Assembly: GCA_937996625.1 (NCBI GenBank)
Contig: CALKVA010000005.1
Span: forward strand, 62,001-126,000
Direction of reading: 5' to 3'
From: UBA5951 sp009936885
Lineage (GTDB): Bacteria; Pseudomonadota; Alphaproteobacteria; Puniceispirillales; Puniceispirillaceae
DNA: 64,000 nucleotides
Below, one piece after another: positions 1 to 9,545 of this stretch (the stretch's first letter is position 1; the number at the start of each line of letters is the position of its first letter). The translations under genes were made by a program, and so were the position numbers. A model generated the notes under the pieces. That model did no database searches. It saw only the letters and a program-made list of their open reading frames with translations, and was not told where the DNA came from.

Positions 1-488
1 AAAAATTTTAAAATTTCCTGCCAATGAGTTGACAATTCATCTGGAAGAACATCTTTTATCGCTGATAAGGGGGTGCCAGCACGCTGCATTTGGTCAATGA
101 GCATGCACAAGCTTGATGCTAATTTCATCGCAGGCGCAGGTGCAATTCGCCGACCGCCAATTGGAAAATGCTGAATTTGCGATGCAATAAGGCATTGCCT
201 TTCAAACCCATTAATTGCTTCGTCTAACTCAAGCCTCTCAATAGCGATATTTATAGCAACCTCTTCATCTGGCTCACCTACTGCGAACATTTTTGGCAGT
301 AATATAGGCCCCTGATTCTGATGCTTAAAAAATGCTTCCTTGATAGAAGAAATAGCCCTTCTACTCGGCAGATATAGCTCTATCCTAGCTAGTTGTTCTG
401 GTTCTGGAAATTTATCTATGATTCCAGTGACAAGATTATCAGCGAAAGCCTGCGAAGCTGGGATAGTGTAAAATCCAGATTTTATCAT
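1..488 (-). CDS. addB: Double-strand break repair protein AddB, N-terminal part (runs off the window)
   Basis: The minus strand is open from an ATG at 488 to the window edge, about 162 codons. The protein starts MIKSGFYTIPASQAFADNLV and continues with ARIELYLPSRRAISSIKEAF and ILLPKMFAVGEPDEE, which follow the N-terminal pattern of alphaproteobacterial AddB (YTIP, LPTRRA-LREAF, LLP, GD-DE). AddB is the nuclease/helicase-like partner of AddA in the RecBCD-type enzyme that resects broken DNA for recombination. An in-frame TGA at 504-506 fixes the upstream limit; TTG 491 is an alternative start. No clear Shine-Dalgarno is seen. It lies 58 bp after tsaE on the same strand. AddA would lie beyond the window. 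The identification is from remembered family pattern. Confidence 0.72.
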   Translation of the reverse strand, partial: MIKSGFYTIPASQAFADNLVTGIIDKFPEPEQLARIELYLPSRRAISSIKEAFFKHQNQGPILLPKMFAVGEPDEEVAINIAIERLELDEAINGFERQCLIASQIQHFPIGGRRIAPAPAMKLASSLCMLIDQMQRAGTPLSAIKDVLPDELSTHWQEILKF

Positions 489-546
489 CAATTTGATAAT
501 AGCTCAGATAAGGTTTAAGGGCAGTATTTTTTATCAACCTGTTAAA

Positions 547-1026
547 TTATTCGCACAGTCCAATAAAAGAAGCCATGATTGGATTAGAGGTTTTAATAGT
601 AATCATACGCTGGTAAGAAAGGCTGCTACTATTTCTATCTTGAAAATCCAGCTGAATATAGATGCTGTGAGCAGGAATTATTGGCTCTATTAGACCTGGC
701 CATTCAATAATGCAACAATGCTCTATGAGCGCTTCTTCAATTCCAAGCATTATTGCCTCTTCGATACTATTTAATCGATAGAGATCAAGATGCCATATTT
801 CAAAACCAACACTCACCTCATAGCTTTGAATAAGGTTAAAAGATGGGCTTGGAATCTCACCAACACTATTACAAGCGTTCCTGATTATGGCTCGTGCCAG
901 CGTTGTCTTCCCAGAACCAAGCTCGCCAGAAAGACAGAAGACAACCCTTGGCCTTACATAATTTGCAAGTATACGCCCTAAATTACATAACGATTCTTCA
1001 TCAATAGAAGCTATGGTCCATTCCAT
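547..1026 (-). CDS. tsaE: tRNA t6A biosynthesis ATPase TsaE
   Basis: TsaE is the P-loop ATPase that works with TsaB and TsaD to put threonylcarbamoyl on A37 of ANN-decoding tRNAs. The 159-residue protein has Walker A GELGSGKTT at residues 34-42, the PSPSFNLIQSYE segment at about 59-70, HLDLYRL at 79-85 and IIEWP at about 106-110, all family landmarks. I chose the ATG at 1026 (MEWTIAS): an earlier in-frame ATG at 1089 would run about 50 bp into ahcY and adds 21 non-conserved residues. It starts 13 bp after the ahcY stop, so the two are probably cotranscribed, with addB following. Confidence 0.9.
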   Translation of the reverse strand: MEWTIASIDEESLCNLGRILANYVRPRVVFCLSGELGSGKTTLARAIIRNACNSVGEIPSPSFNLIQSYEVSVGFEIWHLDLYRLNSIEEAIMLGIEEALIEHCCIIEWPGLIEPIIPAHSIYIQLDFQDRNSSSLSYQRMITIKTSNPIMASFIGLCE

Positions 1027-1039
1027 TAAGATGCCCGAA

Positions 1040-2431
1040 TTAGTACCTATATTCTTCAGACTTAAAGGGGCCTTGCTGCTCAACGCCAATATAATTTGCC
1101 TGGTCTTCTCTTAGTTCGGTAAGTTTGGCACCAATTTTATCCAAGTGAAGCGCGGCAACTTTTTCATCCAAATGCCTTGGCAACGTATAGACTTTATTTT
1201 CATACTTATCGCTATCTTGCCATAATTCGATTTGTGCCAGCACCTGATTTGTAAATGAGGCAGACATAACAAAAGACGGATGGCCTGTTGCACACCCAAG
1301 GTTAACAAGTCGTCCCTTAGCAAGCAAAATCATCCTCTTACCATCTGGAAACTCAATTTCATCTACCTGAGGCTTTATTTCGCTCCATACATAATTTGAT
1401 AGTGAGGATACCTGAATTTCATTATCGAAGTGCCCAATATTACACACAATCGCCCTATCCTTCATATCACGCATGTGATCAAGCGTTATCACATCTTTAT
1501 TGCCTGTCGCTGTTACAAAAATATCAGCTTTAGATGCAACATCATCTAATGTTACAACTTCATATCCTTCCATAGCTGCCTGCAAGGCACATATAGGGTC
1601 GATTTCGGTTACCATTACCCGTGCGCCGCCCTGACGAAGGGAGGCAGCAGAGCCTTTGCCCACATCCCCAAATCCGCATACCAAAGCAACCTTTCCTGCA
1701 AGCATAACATCTGTGGCACGGCGTATTCCATCTACCAATGATTCGCGCACACCATATAGGTTATCAAATTTTGACTTAGTGACAGAGTCATTCACATTTA
1801 TTGCTGGAAACGGTAATTGTCCTTGTTCAGCGAGCTGATATAGACGAAGAACACCTGTTGTTGTCTCTTCCGAAACCCCTTTTATGGCATCTCGCTGGCG
1901 GGTAAACCAGCCTTTGTGAGAATGATGTCTTTTTAAAATCTGCTGCTTTAGAAAAGTTTCTTCTTCTGAGGCAGGGTTTTCTAGAACCTCTTCGCCAGCT
2001 TCAAGTTTAGCGCCTAGCAAAATATACATGGTCGCATCACCACCATCATCCAGTATCATATTGGCAGCTTCACCTTTAGGCCAGTCGAATATCTTATCCA
2101 CATAGGCCCAATATTCTTCCAATGTCTCGCCTTTTTTAGCAAACACTGGCACTCCTGACTGAGCAATTGCAGCAGCAGCATGGTCTTGTGTTGAAAAAAT
2201 ATTGCATGACGACCAACGCACATCAGCACCAAGTGCAGTTAAGGTTTCAATAAGCACCGCTGTTTGCACTGTCATATGAAGACATCCTGCAACCCGTGCC
2301 CCTTTGAGGGGTTTGGAGCTCCCAAATTCTTCCCTGAGTGCCATCAAACCAGGCATTTCACTTTCGCCGATTGAAAGTTCTTTTCGGCCCCACTCAGCAA
2401 GGCTGATATCTGCAATAATATAATCGCTCAT
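1040..2431 (-). CDS. ahcY: S-adenosylhomocysteine hydrolase
   Basis: Cytosolic NAD-dependent enzyme that splits S-adenosylhomocysteine into adenosine and homocysteine and so keeps SAM-dependent methylation running. The 463-residue protein starts MSDYIIADISLAEWGRKEL and has the CLHMTVQTAVL substrate segment (about 50-60), the insertion with EEETFLKQQILKR seen in the long proteobacterial form, the NAD loop GFGDVGKGSA and the C-terminal PFKSEEYRY close to the family's conserved end. An in-frame ATG at 2449 adds only MDGFKS; I prefer 2431, matching the usual MSDY start. In related genomes the PTS genes ptsH and EIIA-Man lie between rapZ and ahcY; here 209 bp without a gene separate them. The leader was searched for a SAM or SAH riboswitch and none was convincing. 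Confidence 0.96.
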   Translation of the reverse strand: MSDYIIADISLAEWGRKELSIGESEMPGLMALREEFGSSKPLKGARVAGCLHMTVQTAVLIETLTALGADVRWSSCNIFSTQDHAAAAIAQSGVPVFAKKGETLEEYWAYVDKIFDWPKGEAANMILDDGGDATMYILLGAKLEAGEEVLENPASEEETFLKQQILKRHHSHKGWFTRQRDAIKGVSEETTTGVLRLYQLAEQGQLPFPAINVNDSVTKSKFDNLYGVRESLVDGIRRATDVMLAGKVALVCGFGDVGKGSAASLRQGGARVMVTEIDPICALQAAMEGYEVVTLDDVASKADIFVTATGNKDVITLDHMRDMKDRAIVCNIGHFDNEIQVSSLSNYVWSEIKPQVDEIEFPDGKRMILLAKGRLVNLGCATGHPSFVMSASFTNQVLAQIELWQDSDKYENKVYTLPRHLDEKVAALHLDKIGAKLTELREDQANYIGVEQQGPFKSEEYRY

Positions 2432-2640
2432 TGATTTAAATCCATCCAATTCATTTACGGCGTGATAGCAAACTTACTAAGCTAGAGATAGTATTTTTTT
2501 AAGTATCATTTAAAAAAATTTCTAAGTTTAAACTTTAAAAAAAATCCGGTCCCTGCCAGAATCAACCTGCCATTTTACATTGGGCTATTCTATTGGCTCA
2601 AGTATAGTCCCCTACGATAATGCCCTATTATAATTGCCAA

Positions 2641-3525
2641 TCACAATTCTAAATGTTCTAGCACATGTTTGATTTGTTTTTCTGTGGCCCAAGAGGCCAA
2701 ATACTTAGCCGAAGTAACAGAGCGATGACGCCCCCCTGTACATCCAAAGGCAACCCCTAATTGTGGCCTGCCTGTGCGTTGCAATGCAGGTAGCACCAAT
2801 TCTATTATTTGTATCACATTGCTCATAAAGGATTGAAATCCAATATCAGCCTGAACAAAATCCTGCACCTTTCTGTCTATGCCTGTTAGATGACGAAGCT
2901 CCTCCTGCCAATGAGGATTATTAAGAAACCTTGTATCAAATACATAATCCACTGCTTCAGGGACACCTTTACGAAAGGAAAAACTCGATATGGATAGGGG
3001 CACTGGGTTAAGAGCAGGTAATCCAAGTCGAGAGAGTAGGATAGCTCTAAATCCAGAAGGGTCTGAGTCAGTTGAATCCAAGATGATATCTGCAAATGCG
3101 TCAAGCCCGTCCATTGCAGCAAAATCTATTTCTATAGCCTCATTTAAATTACCTGCTTTAACAAGCGGGTGATATCGTCTTGTCGCCTGATATCTTTTTA
3201 TAATTTCAGATGGGTGCGCATGAATATAGACAATTTGGCAGGCATCCATAAATTTAGATTTTAAATTTTGAATAAGCCCTTTAACCACCTTTTTCTCAAA
3301 CCCTGTCGTTCGCATATCAACAGCAAGTACAATTCTTCGTTTTGCTATTTCAACTTCTAACGCAATATATTGATCGATTAAAGATAAGGGCATATTATCC
3401 ACTGCCGAAAAACCAGCATCCTCAAGCGCATTCAAAGCTGTTGATTTACCTGCACCAGATGGTCCAATTACCACTATAATACGCACATCTGCCGCATCTT
3501 TATTAATGCTCGGATCATCTGCCAT
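2641..3525 (-). CDS. rapZ: RNase adapter / nucleotide-binding protein RapZ
   Basis: The 294-residue protein has an N-terminal P-loop GPSGAGKS at 21-28 and the C-terminal GCTGGRHRSV segment that defines RapZ/YvcJ. In enterobacteria RapZ guides RNase E to the GlmZ small RNA to control glucosamine-6-phosphate supply; in Alphaproteobacteria its role is less clear and it usually sits with hprK and PTS genes. Here both those neighbours are missing: chvG ends 91 bp upstream and ahcY is the next gene downstream. The ATG at 3525 is preceded by GGAG about 10 bases upstream, supporting this start. Confidence 0.93.
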   Translation of the reverse strand: MADDPSINKDAADVRIIVVIGPSGAGKSTALNALEDAGFSAVDNMPLSLIDQYIALEVEIAKRRIVLAVDMRTTGFEKKVVKGLIQNLKSKFMDACQIVYIHAHPSEIIKRYQATRRYHPLVKAGNLNEAIEIDFAAMDGLDAFADIILDSTDSDPSGFRAILLSRLGLPALNPVPLSISSFSFRKGVPEAVDYVFDTRFLNNPHWQEELRHLTGIDRKVQDFVQADIGFQSFMSNVIQIIELVLPALQRTGRPQLGVAFGCTGGRHRSVTSAKYLASWATEKQIKHVLEHLEL

Positions 3526-3616
3526 ATCTTAATTGCTCCAAATCTTGACCAACATGCTATTTATTTTGAACAAATACTTTAATTGAGGAATAGGCAAAAA
3601 ACAATTTCTGTCAAGC

Positions 3617-5254
3617 TTAGGTCTGTTTGGCAAGCGGTAGTTCGAGAAAGAAAATAGCCCCATTCCCTGCTGCGTGACCTGCATATAAGTCCCCACCATG
3701 AGCCTCAGCTATTTGCCTTGCAATCGAAAGCCCTAAACCAGAATGATGTCCAAATGCTTCGTCATTAGGTCTTTGCGAATAAAATCTATTAAAAATAGTA
3801 TCAAGATTTGCATCAGGAATGCCACGACCATGATCACGAATAGAAAAACAGATTTTTTGTTTGTTTCTGCCTGTTATGTAAAGCTCAAGCCCGATTTCCC
3901 GTTCAGGAGGGTTAAAACTAATTGCATTCGCCAATAGATTATCCAGAATCTGAATTATTCTTCCAGTGTGAATACTCACCTCAAAATGAGTTTTATCTTG
4001 GCTCTTATCAATCTGCTTCCAACTCAGTTTAATATCGGGGTATCTATCACGCATCATGGAAACCCAGCTATCCACAAGCGCGCTGAAATCGACATTATCT
4101 CGATGGGTCTGGGCAAGCTCTGCCTCTACTCTACTAGCCTGAGAAATATCGGTGATCAGCCTATCGAGCCTTGTTACATCTTCAAGAATAACGCCCATTA
4201 ACAGATGTTGCTGAGATTGATTTTTTATCCTTGAAAAGGTTTCTGCTGCTGAGCGAAGAGAGGTCAGCGGATTTTTTAGCTCATGCGCAACATCAGCTGC
4301 AAATCCTGCAGTTGCCTTTATTCTTTCTTGCAAATCATCTGTCATTTCTTGAAGCGCTTTGGACAAATCTCCAATTTCGTCATTTCTATTTGGCAGGTTG
4401 GTAATCTTCATGGATTTGTCTTTTGCTTTTGCAACTCGTCTTGCAGAGGCTGCTAGCTCAACTATTGGCCGCGTTATTGACCTCGATAAATACAGACCCA
4501 GAATGATAGTCAGAAAAAACATGGCACATAATAATAAGAAAAACGCCCATTGGACTTTTGCAATCTCTGCTTCGATATCCGAGCCATTTTTAGTCAGCAA
4601 CAATGCTCCTCTGACGACGCGCACTTCTTGTATTGGCAAAGCCACACCAAGTACAAGCTCGCCAGATGGCGTGCGCCAACTCATGCTAACTTTTCTGCCC
4701 ATCATTGCACTCTTCAAAGCGGGTATCTGATTAGCAGAATAGAGCCTGCGATTAGGCATTTCGGGGAGCTTCTCCACGCCATTTACAAAATTACTAAATC
4801 TGGAAATAGAGGCAATAATTTTATGTTTTAAACTGCCTAGAAAGGGTTCTTGTGTTCTAACCGACATCTGAACCACTGAATCTGGCATTTGTTTTTTTGC
4901 TGTGTCAGCCATGATTCTGCCAGAGGGCTGATATATCCTTGCCCTTAGGGAAGAGCCATAACCAACTAATGGAAGAACATGCCTCAAAGTAGATGGGGCA
5001 AGATCTCTATTTGCGCCCCTTGGATTATCTGTATTATTGTAGGTATCGGTATCTGCTAGAGCAAGGGAGCGTGCAAGTGTGTCCCCTTGGCGTTTTAAGG
5101 CACTTAATTCTGCATCGATTAAAACAATTCTATATCTGTCAACAGCCAGTATACCGATAAAAAACAGCACCAGAGGAAGAAGCATTATCAGCAAAATTCG
5201 AATAGAAAGAGGGCTTACTAGACGTTTTAGTAAAGGTTCATCACCCACTAGCAA
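3617..5254 (-). CDS. chvG: ChvG/ExoS-type sensor histidine kinase
   Basis: Inner-membrane sensor kinase paired with ChvI; in rhizobia and Agrobacterium the pair senses acid or envelope stress. The 545 residues show TM1 at about 18-37, a periplasmic domain of about 200 residues, TM2 at about 236-257, HAMP at 255-310, the phosphoacceptor H324 in DVAHELKNPLTSLRSA, the N box LDNLLANAISFNP and glycine boxes HGRGIPD and SGLGLSIARQI. The order ChvI then ChvG then RapZ on one strand is the alphaproteobacterial arrangement, which supports the name. It starts 60 bp after chvI. The gene normally next to it, hprK, is absent. Confidence 0.85.
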   Translation of the reverse strand: MLVGDEPLLKRLVSPLSIRILLIMLLPLVLFFIGILAVDRYRIVLIDAELSALKRQGDTLARSLALADTDTYNNTDNPRGANRDLAPSTLRHVLPLVGYGSSLRARIYQPSGRIMADTAKKQMPDSVVQMSVRTQEPFLGSLKHKIIASISRFSNFVNGVEKLPEMPNRRLYSANQIPALKSAMMGRKVSMSWRTPSGELVLGVALPIQEVRVVRGALLLTKNGSDIEAEIAKVQWAFFLLLCAMFFLTIILGLYLSRSITRPIVELAASARRVAKAKDKSMKITNLPNRNDEIGDLSKALQEMTDDLQERIKATAGFAADVAHELKNPLTSLRSAAETFSRIKNQSQQHLLMGVILEDVTRLDRLITDISQASRVEAELAQTHRDNVDFSALVDSWVSMMRDRYPDIKLSWKQIDKSQDKTHFEVSIHTGRIIQILDNLLANAISFNPPEREIGLELYITGRNKQKICFSIRDHGRGIPDANLDTIFNRFYSQRPNDEAFGHHSGLGLSIARQIAEAHGGDLYAGHAAGNGAIFFLELPLAKQT

Positions 5255-5314
5255 CTTCTCCAGCTATATGGAAACAGACTATCCAATAATATAGAAGAAA
5301 TTATGCAAGACGCG

Positions 5315-6010
5315 CTAATCATTACTATATCGATACCCAATGCCATACAAAGTTTCAATCTGATCGAAAGTTGGATCAATTACCCGAAACTTTCGACGCA
5401 GTCTTTTTATATGGCTATCTATCGTCCTGTCATCGAGAAATATAGACTCGCCATAAGCTGCATCCATTAACTGGTCTCTGCTTTTAACATGGCCTGGCCG
5501 CAGTATAAGAGCCTTAAGCATCAAAAACTCAGTAACAGTCAATTTAACATCTTTTTGTTTCCATCTACATAAATGTCGGTCAGGATCTAACAAAAGATCC
5601 CCATATTCTATGGTATCTTCTGAGACGGATTGGGAGTCTTCTTGCAATTTGGAGCGTCTAAGTACTGCTTTAATTCTAGCTATTAGCAATCTTTGCGAGA
5701 AGGGTTTCGTGATATAATCATCTGCACCGATACTTAGCCCTAATGCTTCATCTAGCTCATCATCTTTACTGGTAAGAAAAATAACAGGCATATCTGTTTT
5801 ATGTCGAAGCTTTTGAAGAAGTTCTACCCCATCCATACGCGGCATTTTTATATCCAAAATGCCCAAATCAACTGGTCTATTTAAAATGCCATAAAGTGCC
5901 TGTTCCCCATCGAAATAACAATCTACCTCATAGCCTTCTTGCTCAAGCATAACTGAGACAGATGCAATTATATTCTGGTCATCATCTACAAGAGCAATCT
6001 TATTGACCAT
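5315..6010 (-). CDS. chvI: ChvI-type OmpR-family response regulator
   Basis: The 231-residue regulator has a receiver domain (residues 1-120) with acidic pocket DDD at 9-11, phosphoacceptor D53 in ILDIKMPRMDG and LTSKDDE with the conserved lysine. A winged-helix OmpR output domain follows, with HLCRWKQKDVKLTVTEFLML and DDRTIDSHIKRLRRKFR. The ATG at 6010 has AAAGGA about 7 bases upstream. It is the first gene of the chvI-chvG-rapZ series on the minus strand, so its promoter should lie in 6011-6175, an AT-rich stretch before the end of polA. Confidence 0.9.
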   Translation of the reverse strand: MVNKIALVDDDQNIIASVSVMLEQEGYEVDCYFDGEQALYGILNRPVDLGILDIKMPRMDGVELLQKLRHKTDMPVIFLTSKDDELDEALGLSIGADDYITKPFSQRLLIARIKAVLRRSKLQEDSQSVSEDTIEYGDLLLDPDRHLCRWKQKDVKLTVTEFLMLKALILRPGHVKSRDQLMDAAYGESIFLDDRTIDSHIKRLRRKFRVIDPTFDQIETLYGIGYRYSND

Positions 6011-6175
6011 CTAGTTTTCCTTTACCATTAACCCTGTTTTAGAAACGAATATTATTCTAATATTTACTATAATTTAGAAAATAATAATAACCAAAACACG
6101 GCAGTTAAAAGGCAACATTAAGGCGCAGTTATTGCAAACAAGCAGAGATATTCCAATTATGCTGTCATGATAGGG

Positions 6176-9088
6176 TCAGTGCGCTTCCGCCCAGCTATCC
6201 GCAGCACCGCCATCAACAATAATCGGAACATCCAGCGATAAAACAGGTTGATGGGCAGTTTCCATCGTTGTTTTAATTGCCTCTAATGCGATATCTATCT
6301 CACTCTCAGCTGTTTCAAATATCAATTCATCATGCACTTGCAAAAGCATTTTTGTGTTCAAATTCAGCGCGCTGATTGTATCAGGCATTTTAATCATTGC
6401 TCTTTTGATTATGTCTGCTGCACTACCTTGAATAGGGGCATTTATGGCCTGACGCTCGGCAAAACCCCGCACAGCGCCATTAGAGGATTTTATGTTGGAG
6501 ATATAAATTCGCCTGCCAAATAGGGTTTCAACAAATCCATTGTCTCGTGCAACTTGTTTCATTTGTTCCATGTAATCACGAATCCCCGGAAAGCGCGCGA
6601 AATAAGCTTTTATATAATCTCTTGCTTCTGTTTGTGATATGCCAAGCTGGCGCGCAAGTCCGAAGCCTGAAATGCCATATATTATGCCAAAATTTATAGC
6701 CTTAGCCCGCCTTCTTGTTTCACTATCAAGTTGATCGATTGGAATCTGAAATACTTCTGCCGCGGTCTGAGCATGAATGTCGATATTATTCTGAAAAGCG
6801 TCCAGCATGGTCTTTTCTTTAGCTATATGGGCAACCAGCCTTAGCTCAATCTGTGAATAATCTGCAGAAATAATCTTAGACCCAGGCTCTGCAATAAATG
6901 CCGTTCGAATGGAACGCCCCTCCTCTGTTCGAATAGGAATATTCTGCAAATTTGGATCTGATGACGACAGGCGACCTGTTAATGCCCCAACCATTGAGTA
7001 GGATGTGTGAACCCGTTCAGTGCGAGAATTTACACTCTCAAGCAATGCATCTGTATAGGTTGATTTTAATTTTGCTAATTGGCGATAATCTAGTACTTTT
7101 TGTGCGATTATAATACCTGCAGCAGCCATTTCATCTAGTATATCCGCGCCAGTAGACCACGCCCCTGTTTTGGATTTTTTACCTCCTTCGAAGCCAAGTT
7201 TCTCAAACAATATTTCACCAAGTTGCTTGGGAGAGGCAATATTAAATTCTTGGTCGGCTAGGGAATGAATTTCTGTTTCTAAAAGTGCAATTTTACCCGC
7301 AAAATCATTTGATAGGCGCCTTAAAATGGAAGCATCAACTACAATTCCATTTTGTTCCATCGAGGATAAAACGTGAATGAGTGCGCGCTCAAGCCGCTCA
7401 TAAACTATTGTTATTCCCTCTTTGGCAAGCCTTGGCTTTAACATCATCCACAGACGCAATGTGATATCTGCATCTTCTGCCGCATAGTCCTTCGCATTTT
7501 CTGGCGTTACTTGCGCAAATGAAATTTGCTTAGTGCCCTTGCCGCACACATCTTGATATTTAATTGTCTGATGCGAGAGCCAATGCATAGCTAGAAAATC
7601 TAGCCCGTGGCGCTCTACTCTTCCAGCATCTAACACATAAGATAAACACATAGTGTCATCCAGCGGAGATAGCCTAATGTTTCCATTGCGCTCTTGTTGC
7701 AAAATATGCGCGTCATATTTCAAATTGTGACCGATTTTCAAAATTGCGGGATCTTCAAGCAAGGGCTTCAACCGTTTCATCGCCTCATCAAAGTCAACTT
7801 GCTGATAGTGCTTGTGCTGACTATCAGAGCCATCCCTAAAATCGCCAGAATCCCCAGAATTCAAAGAATCCCCAAAATCAAGACCTGCCTGTTCTGAAGT
7901 TTCTGTTTTATTTGAATGTCGCAGCGGTATGTAGCATGCCTTCCCCGGGGCAATTGCAAGTGCGACTCCAACCAAATCAGCCGACGCCGCATTAAGAGAG
8001 GTTGTTTCTGTATCAATCGCTATCTTACCTTGGTCGCGCGCCATCTCACACCAGCTATCAAGCTGCTGCAAATCCGTAATAAGCTGATAGGACACCTCAT
8101 CAACATATGGCATTTGAGGATCTGAATTGACAGGCTCAATACTCGATTTATTCTCATCTTTTTGTACGTTTTCATTATGTGTGCTTGTTGGGTCTATAAA
8201 CGGACTCTCTCTTGTTTGTTCTGCATAACCAAGAGAGACTGCCAGACTTTTAAATCCCTGCTCCACCAGAAAAGAGTGTAGTTTCTTACGATCCAATACT
8301 GGCAGAATAAGCTCACTAATCTGCATATCCACAGGAACATCATCACGAAGCAGCACCAATTGCTGAGAAAGGCGAGCTTGATCCGCAAATTGCACAAGAT
8401 TCTCGCGCCTTTTGGGTTGTTTAATCGTCTCTGCCTGCGCGAGTAACGCCTCAAGATCTCCAAACTGATTGATTAACTCTGCCGCTGATTTAATCCCAAT
8501 ACCTGGCACACCAGGAACGTTATCAGAGCTATCCCCTGCCAAAGCCTGCACATCAACAACCCTATCTGGAAAAACACCAAATTTTTGCTGAACTTCTTCA
8601 TCGCCAATGACTGTATTTTTTATTGGATCTAATAATTTCACATGCTTATTTACTAGCTGCATTAAATCTTTATCAGAAGATACGATAAGACAATCTTGAC
8701 CCTTAATAAAAGCCTGTTTTGCAAATGTTGCTATAACGTCATCTGCCTCATACCCTACCATCTCAAACATAGGTAAATTAAGCGCTCCTGTTGCCTGCCT
8801 TACCAAATCAAACTGCGGTATGAGCTCTTCTGGAGGCTCCCCTCTATTGGCTTTATATTCAGAATAAATCTCGTTCCGAAAGGTTTTTCTGCCAGCATCG
8901 AAAATAACCGCTATTGATTGGGGCTGAAGATCGGTCACTAATTTTATTAGCATTTTTGTAAAGCCGAATACGGCATTTACGGGCGTGCTATCGGCTCGGT
9001 ACATTGGTGGCAATGCATGATAAGCTCGGAATATATATCCAGAACCATCAACCAATACAAGCCTGTTAGATTGCTGCGCGTGTTTCAT
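6176..9088 (-). CDS. polA: DNA polymerase I
   Basis: Full-length (970 residue) Pol I for Okazaki fragment processing and gap repair. The 5' nuclease domain (about 1-290) starts LVLVDGSGYIFRAYHALPP and has ADDVIATFA and the GDSSDNVPGVPGIG helix-hairpin-helix. The 3'-5' exonuclease domain keeps IDTETTSL and GHNLKYD, so proofreading is probably active. The polymerase domain has motif A SADYSQIELR, motif B RRAKAINFGIIYG and motif C LLQVHDELIFE. An acidic Gly/Ser/Asp-rich insert (GDSLNSGDSGDFRDGSDSQ) of about 30 residues near residue 400 lies in the exonuclease domain and looks like a surface loop. Its ATG overlaps the stop of the upstream zinc-finger gene by 4 bp. Confidence 0.97.
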   Translation of the reverse strand: MKHAQQSNRLVLVDGSGYIFRAYHALPPMYRADSTPVNAVFGFTKMLIKLVTDLQPQSIAVIFDAGRKTFRNEIYSEYKANRGEPPEELIPQFDLVRQATGALNLPMFEMVGYEADDVIATFAKQAFIKGQDCLIVSSDKDLMQLVNKHVKLLDPIKNTVIGDEEVQQKFGVFPDRVVDVQALAGDSSDNVPGVPGIGIKSAAELINQFGDLEALLAQAETIKQPKRRENLVQFADQARLSQQLVLLRDDVPVDMQISELILPVLDRKKLHSFLVEQGFKSLAVSLGYAEQTRESPFIDPTSTHNENVQKDENKSSIEPVNSDPQMPYVDEVSYQLITDLQQLDSWCEMARDQGKIAIDTETTSLNAASADLVGVALAIAPGKACYIPLRHSNKTETSEQAGLDFGDSLNSGDSGDFRDGSDSQHKHYQQVDFDEAMKRLKPLLEDPAILKIGHNLKYDAHILQQERNGNIRLSPLDDTMCLSYVLDAGRVERHGLDFLAMHWLSHQTIKYQDVCGKGTKQISFAQVTPENAKDYAAEDADITLRLWMMLKPRLAKEGITIVYERLERALIHVLSSMEQNGIVVDASILRRLSNDFAGKIALLETEIHSLADQEFNIASPKQLGEILFEKLGFEGGKKSKTGAWSTGADILDEMAAAGIIIAQKVLDYRQLAKLKSTYTDALLESVNSRTERVHTSYSMVGALTGRLSSSDPNLQNIPIRTEEGRSIRTAFIAEPGSKIISADYSQIELRLVAHIAKEKTMLDAFQNNIDIHAQTAAEVFQIPIDQLDSETRRRAKAINFGIIYGISGFGLARQLGISQTEARDYIKAYFARFPGIRDYMEQMKQVARDNGFVETLFGRRIYISNIKSSNGAVRGFAERQAINAPIQGSAADIIKRAMIKMPDTISALNLNTKMLLQVHDELIFETAESEIDIALEAIKTTMETAHQPVLSLDVPIIVDGGAADSWAEAH

Positions 9089-9264
9089 TCTGATTGTTGA
9101 GAGTCAAATTTTTTGGAACAATATGGACAGGTAGCGTTCCCATCCTGTCCGTAGGTTAACCAGATTAGAGGATGACCTAATGCGCCGCCCCCACCGTTAC
9201 AGGAAACACGCTTGCTTGAGTGACTATGGCCTTGTTCTCCTGTTTTTTTTTCTGGTTTTAACAT
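9085..9264 (-). CDS. Small CHCC-type zinc-finger protein
   Basis: A 59-residue protein with VSCNGGGGALGHPLIWL followed by ATCPYCSKKF: the C-x8-H-x(n)-C-x2-C spacing of the zf-CHCC family, which is also found in the NDUFS6-like subunit of complex I. Its molecular role in bacteria is unclear. The ATG at 9264 has AAGGA about 7 bases upstream and is preferred over a GTG at 9270. Its TGA overlaps the polA ATG (shared bases 9085-9088), so polA is probably translated by coupling to it. Confidence 0.8.
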   Translation of the reverse strand: MLKPEKKTGEQGHSHSSKRVSCNGGGGALGHPLIWLTYGQDGNATCPYCSKKFDSQQSE

Positions 9265-9545
9265 CAACACTTCCTTGCTTCATAATTTGATGAATAAAAT
9301 TCAAGCCCAAAGCCAGCTATATATCATCATCATTTTGATATTATTTTTCTGTCATAACTCACATAATAATCAGTTTATCACAAATATAAAAGAAACATCT
9401 GGCATTTGATTCAAATTTAAGGCAGATCAAGAATATCGATATTTTAACGATACCAAGACCTATTTTTGATGCTTCCTTACTTTTTTAAAAACAATCCTGA
9501 AATAGATATGCCTGTTACGATAATCATCCAAGAAAGTGTTTGGCA

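Noticed and set aside
2432..2640. SAM or SAH riboswitch in the ahcY leader
   Set aside because: I looked for the conserved cores and found no convincing pairing pattern, only AT-rich text and weak hairpins.
4359..4730. Plus-strand open frame inside chvG
   Set aside because: It is antisense to the HAMP/kinase-coding region, which matches its family over full length.
7800..7910. Tandem repeat in polA coding for Gly/Ser/Asp residues
   Set aside because: It is a short low-complexity insert within the exonuclease domain of an otherwise normal polymerase, not a separate repeat element.
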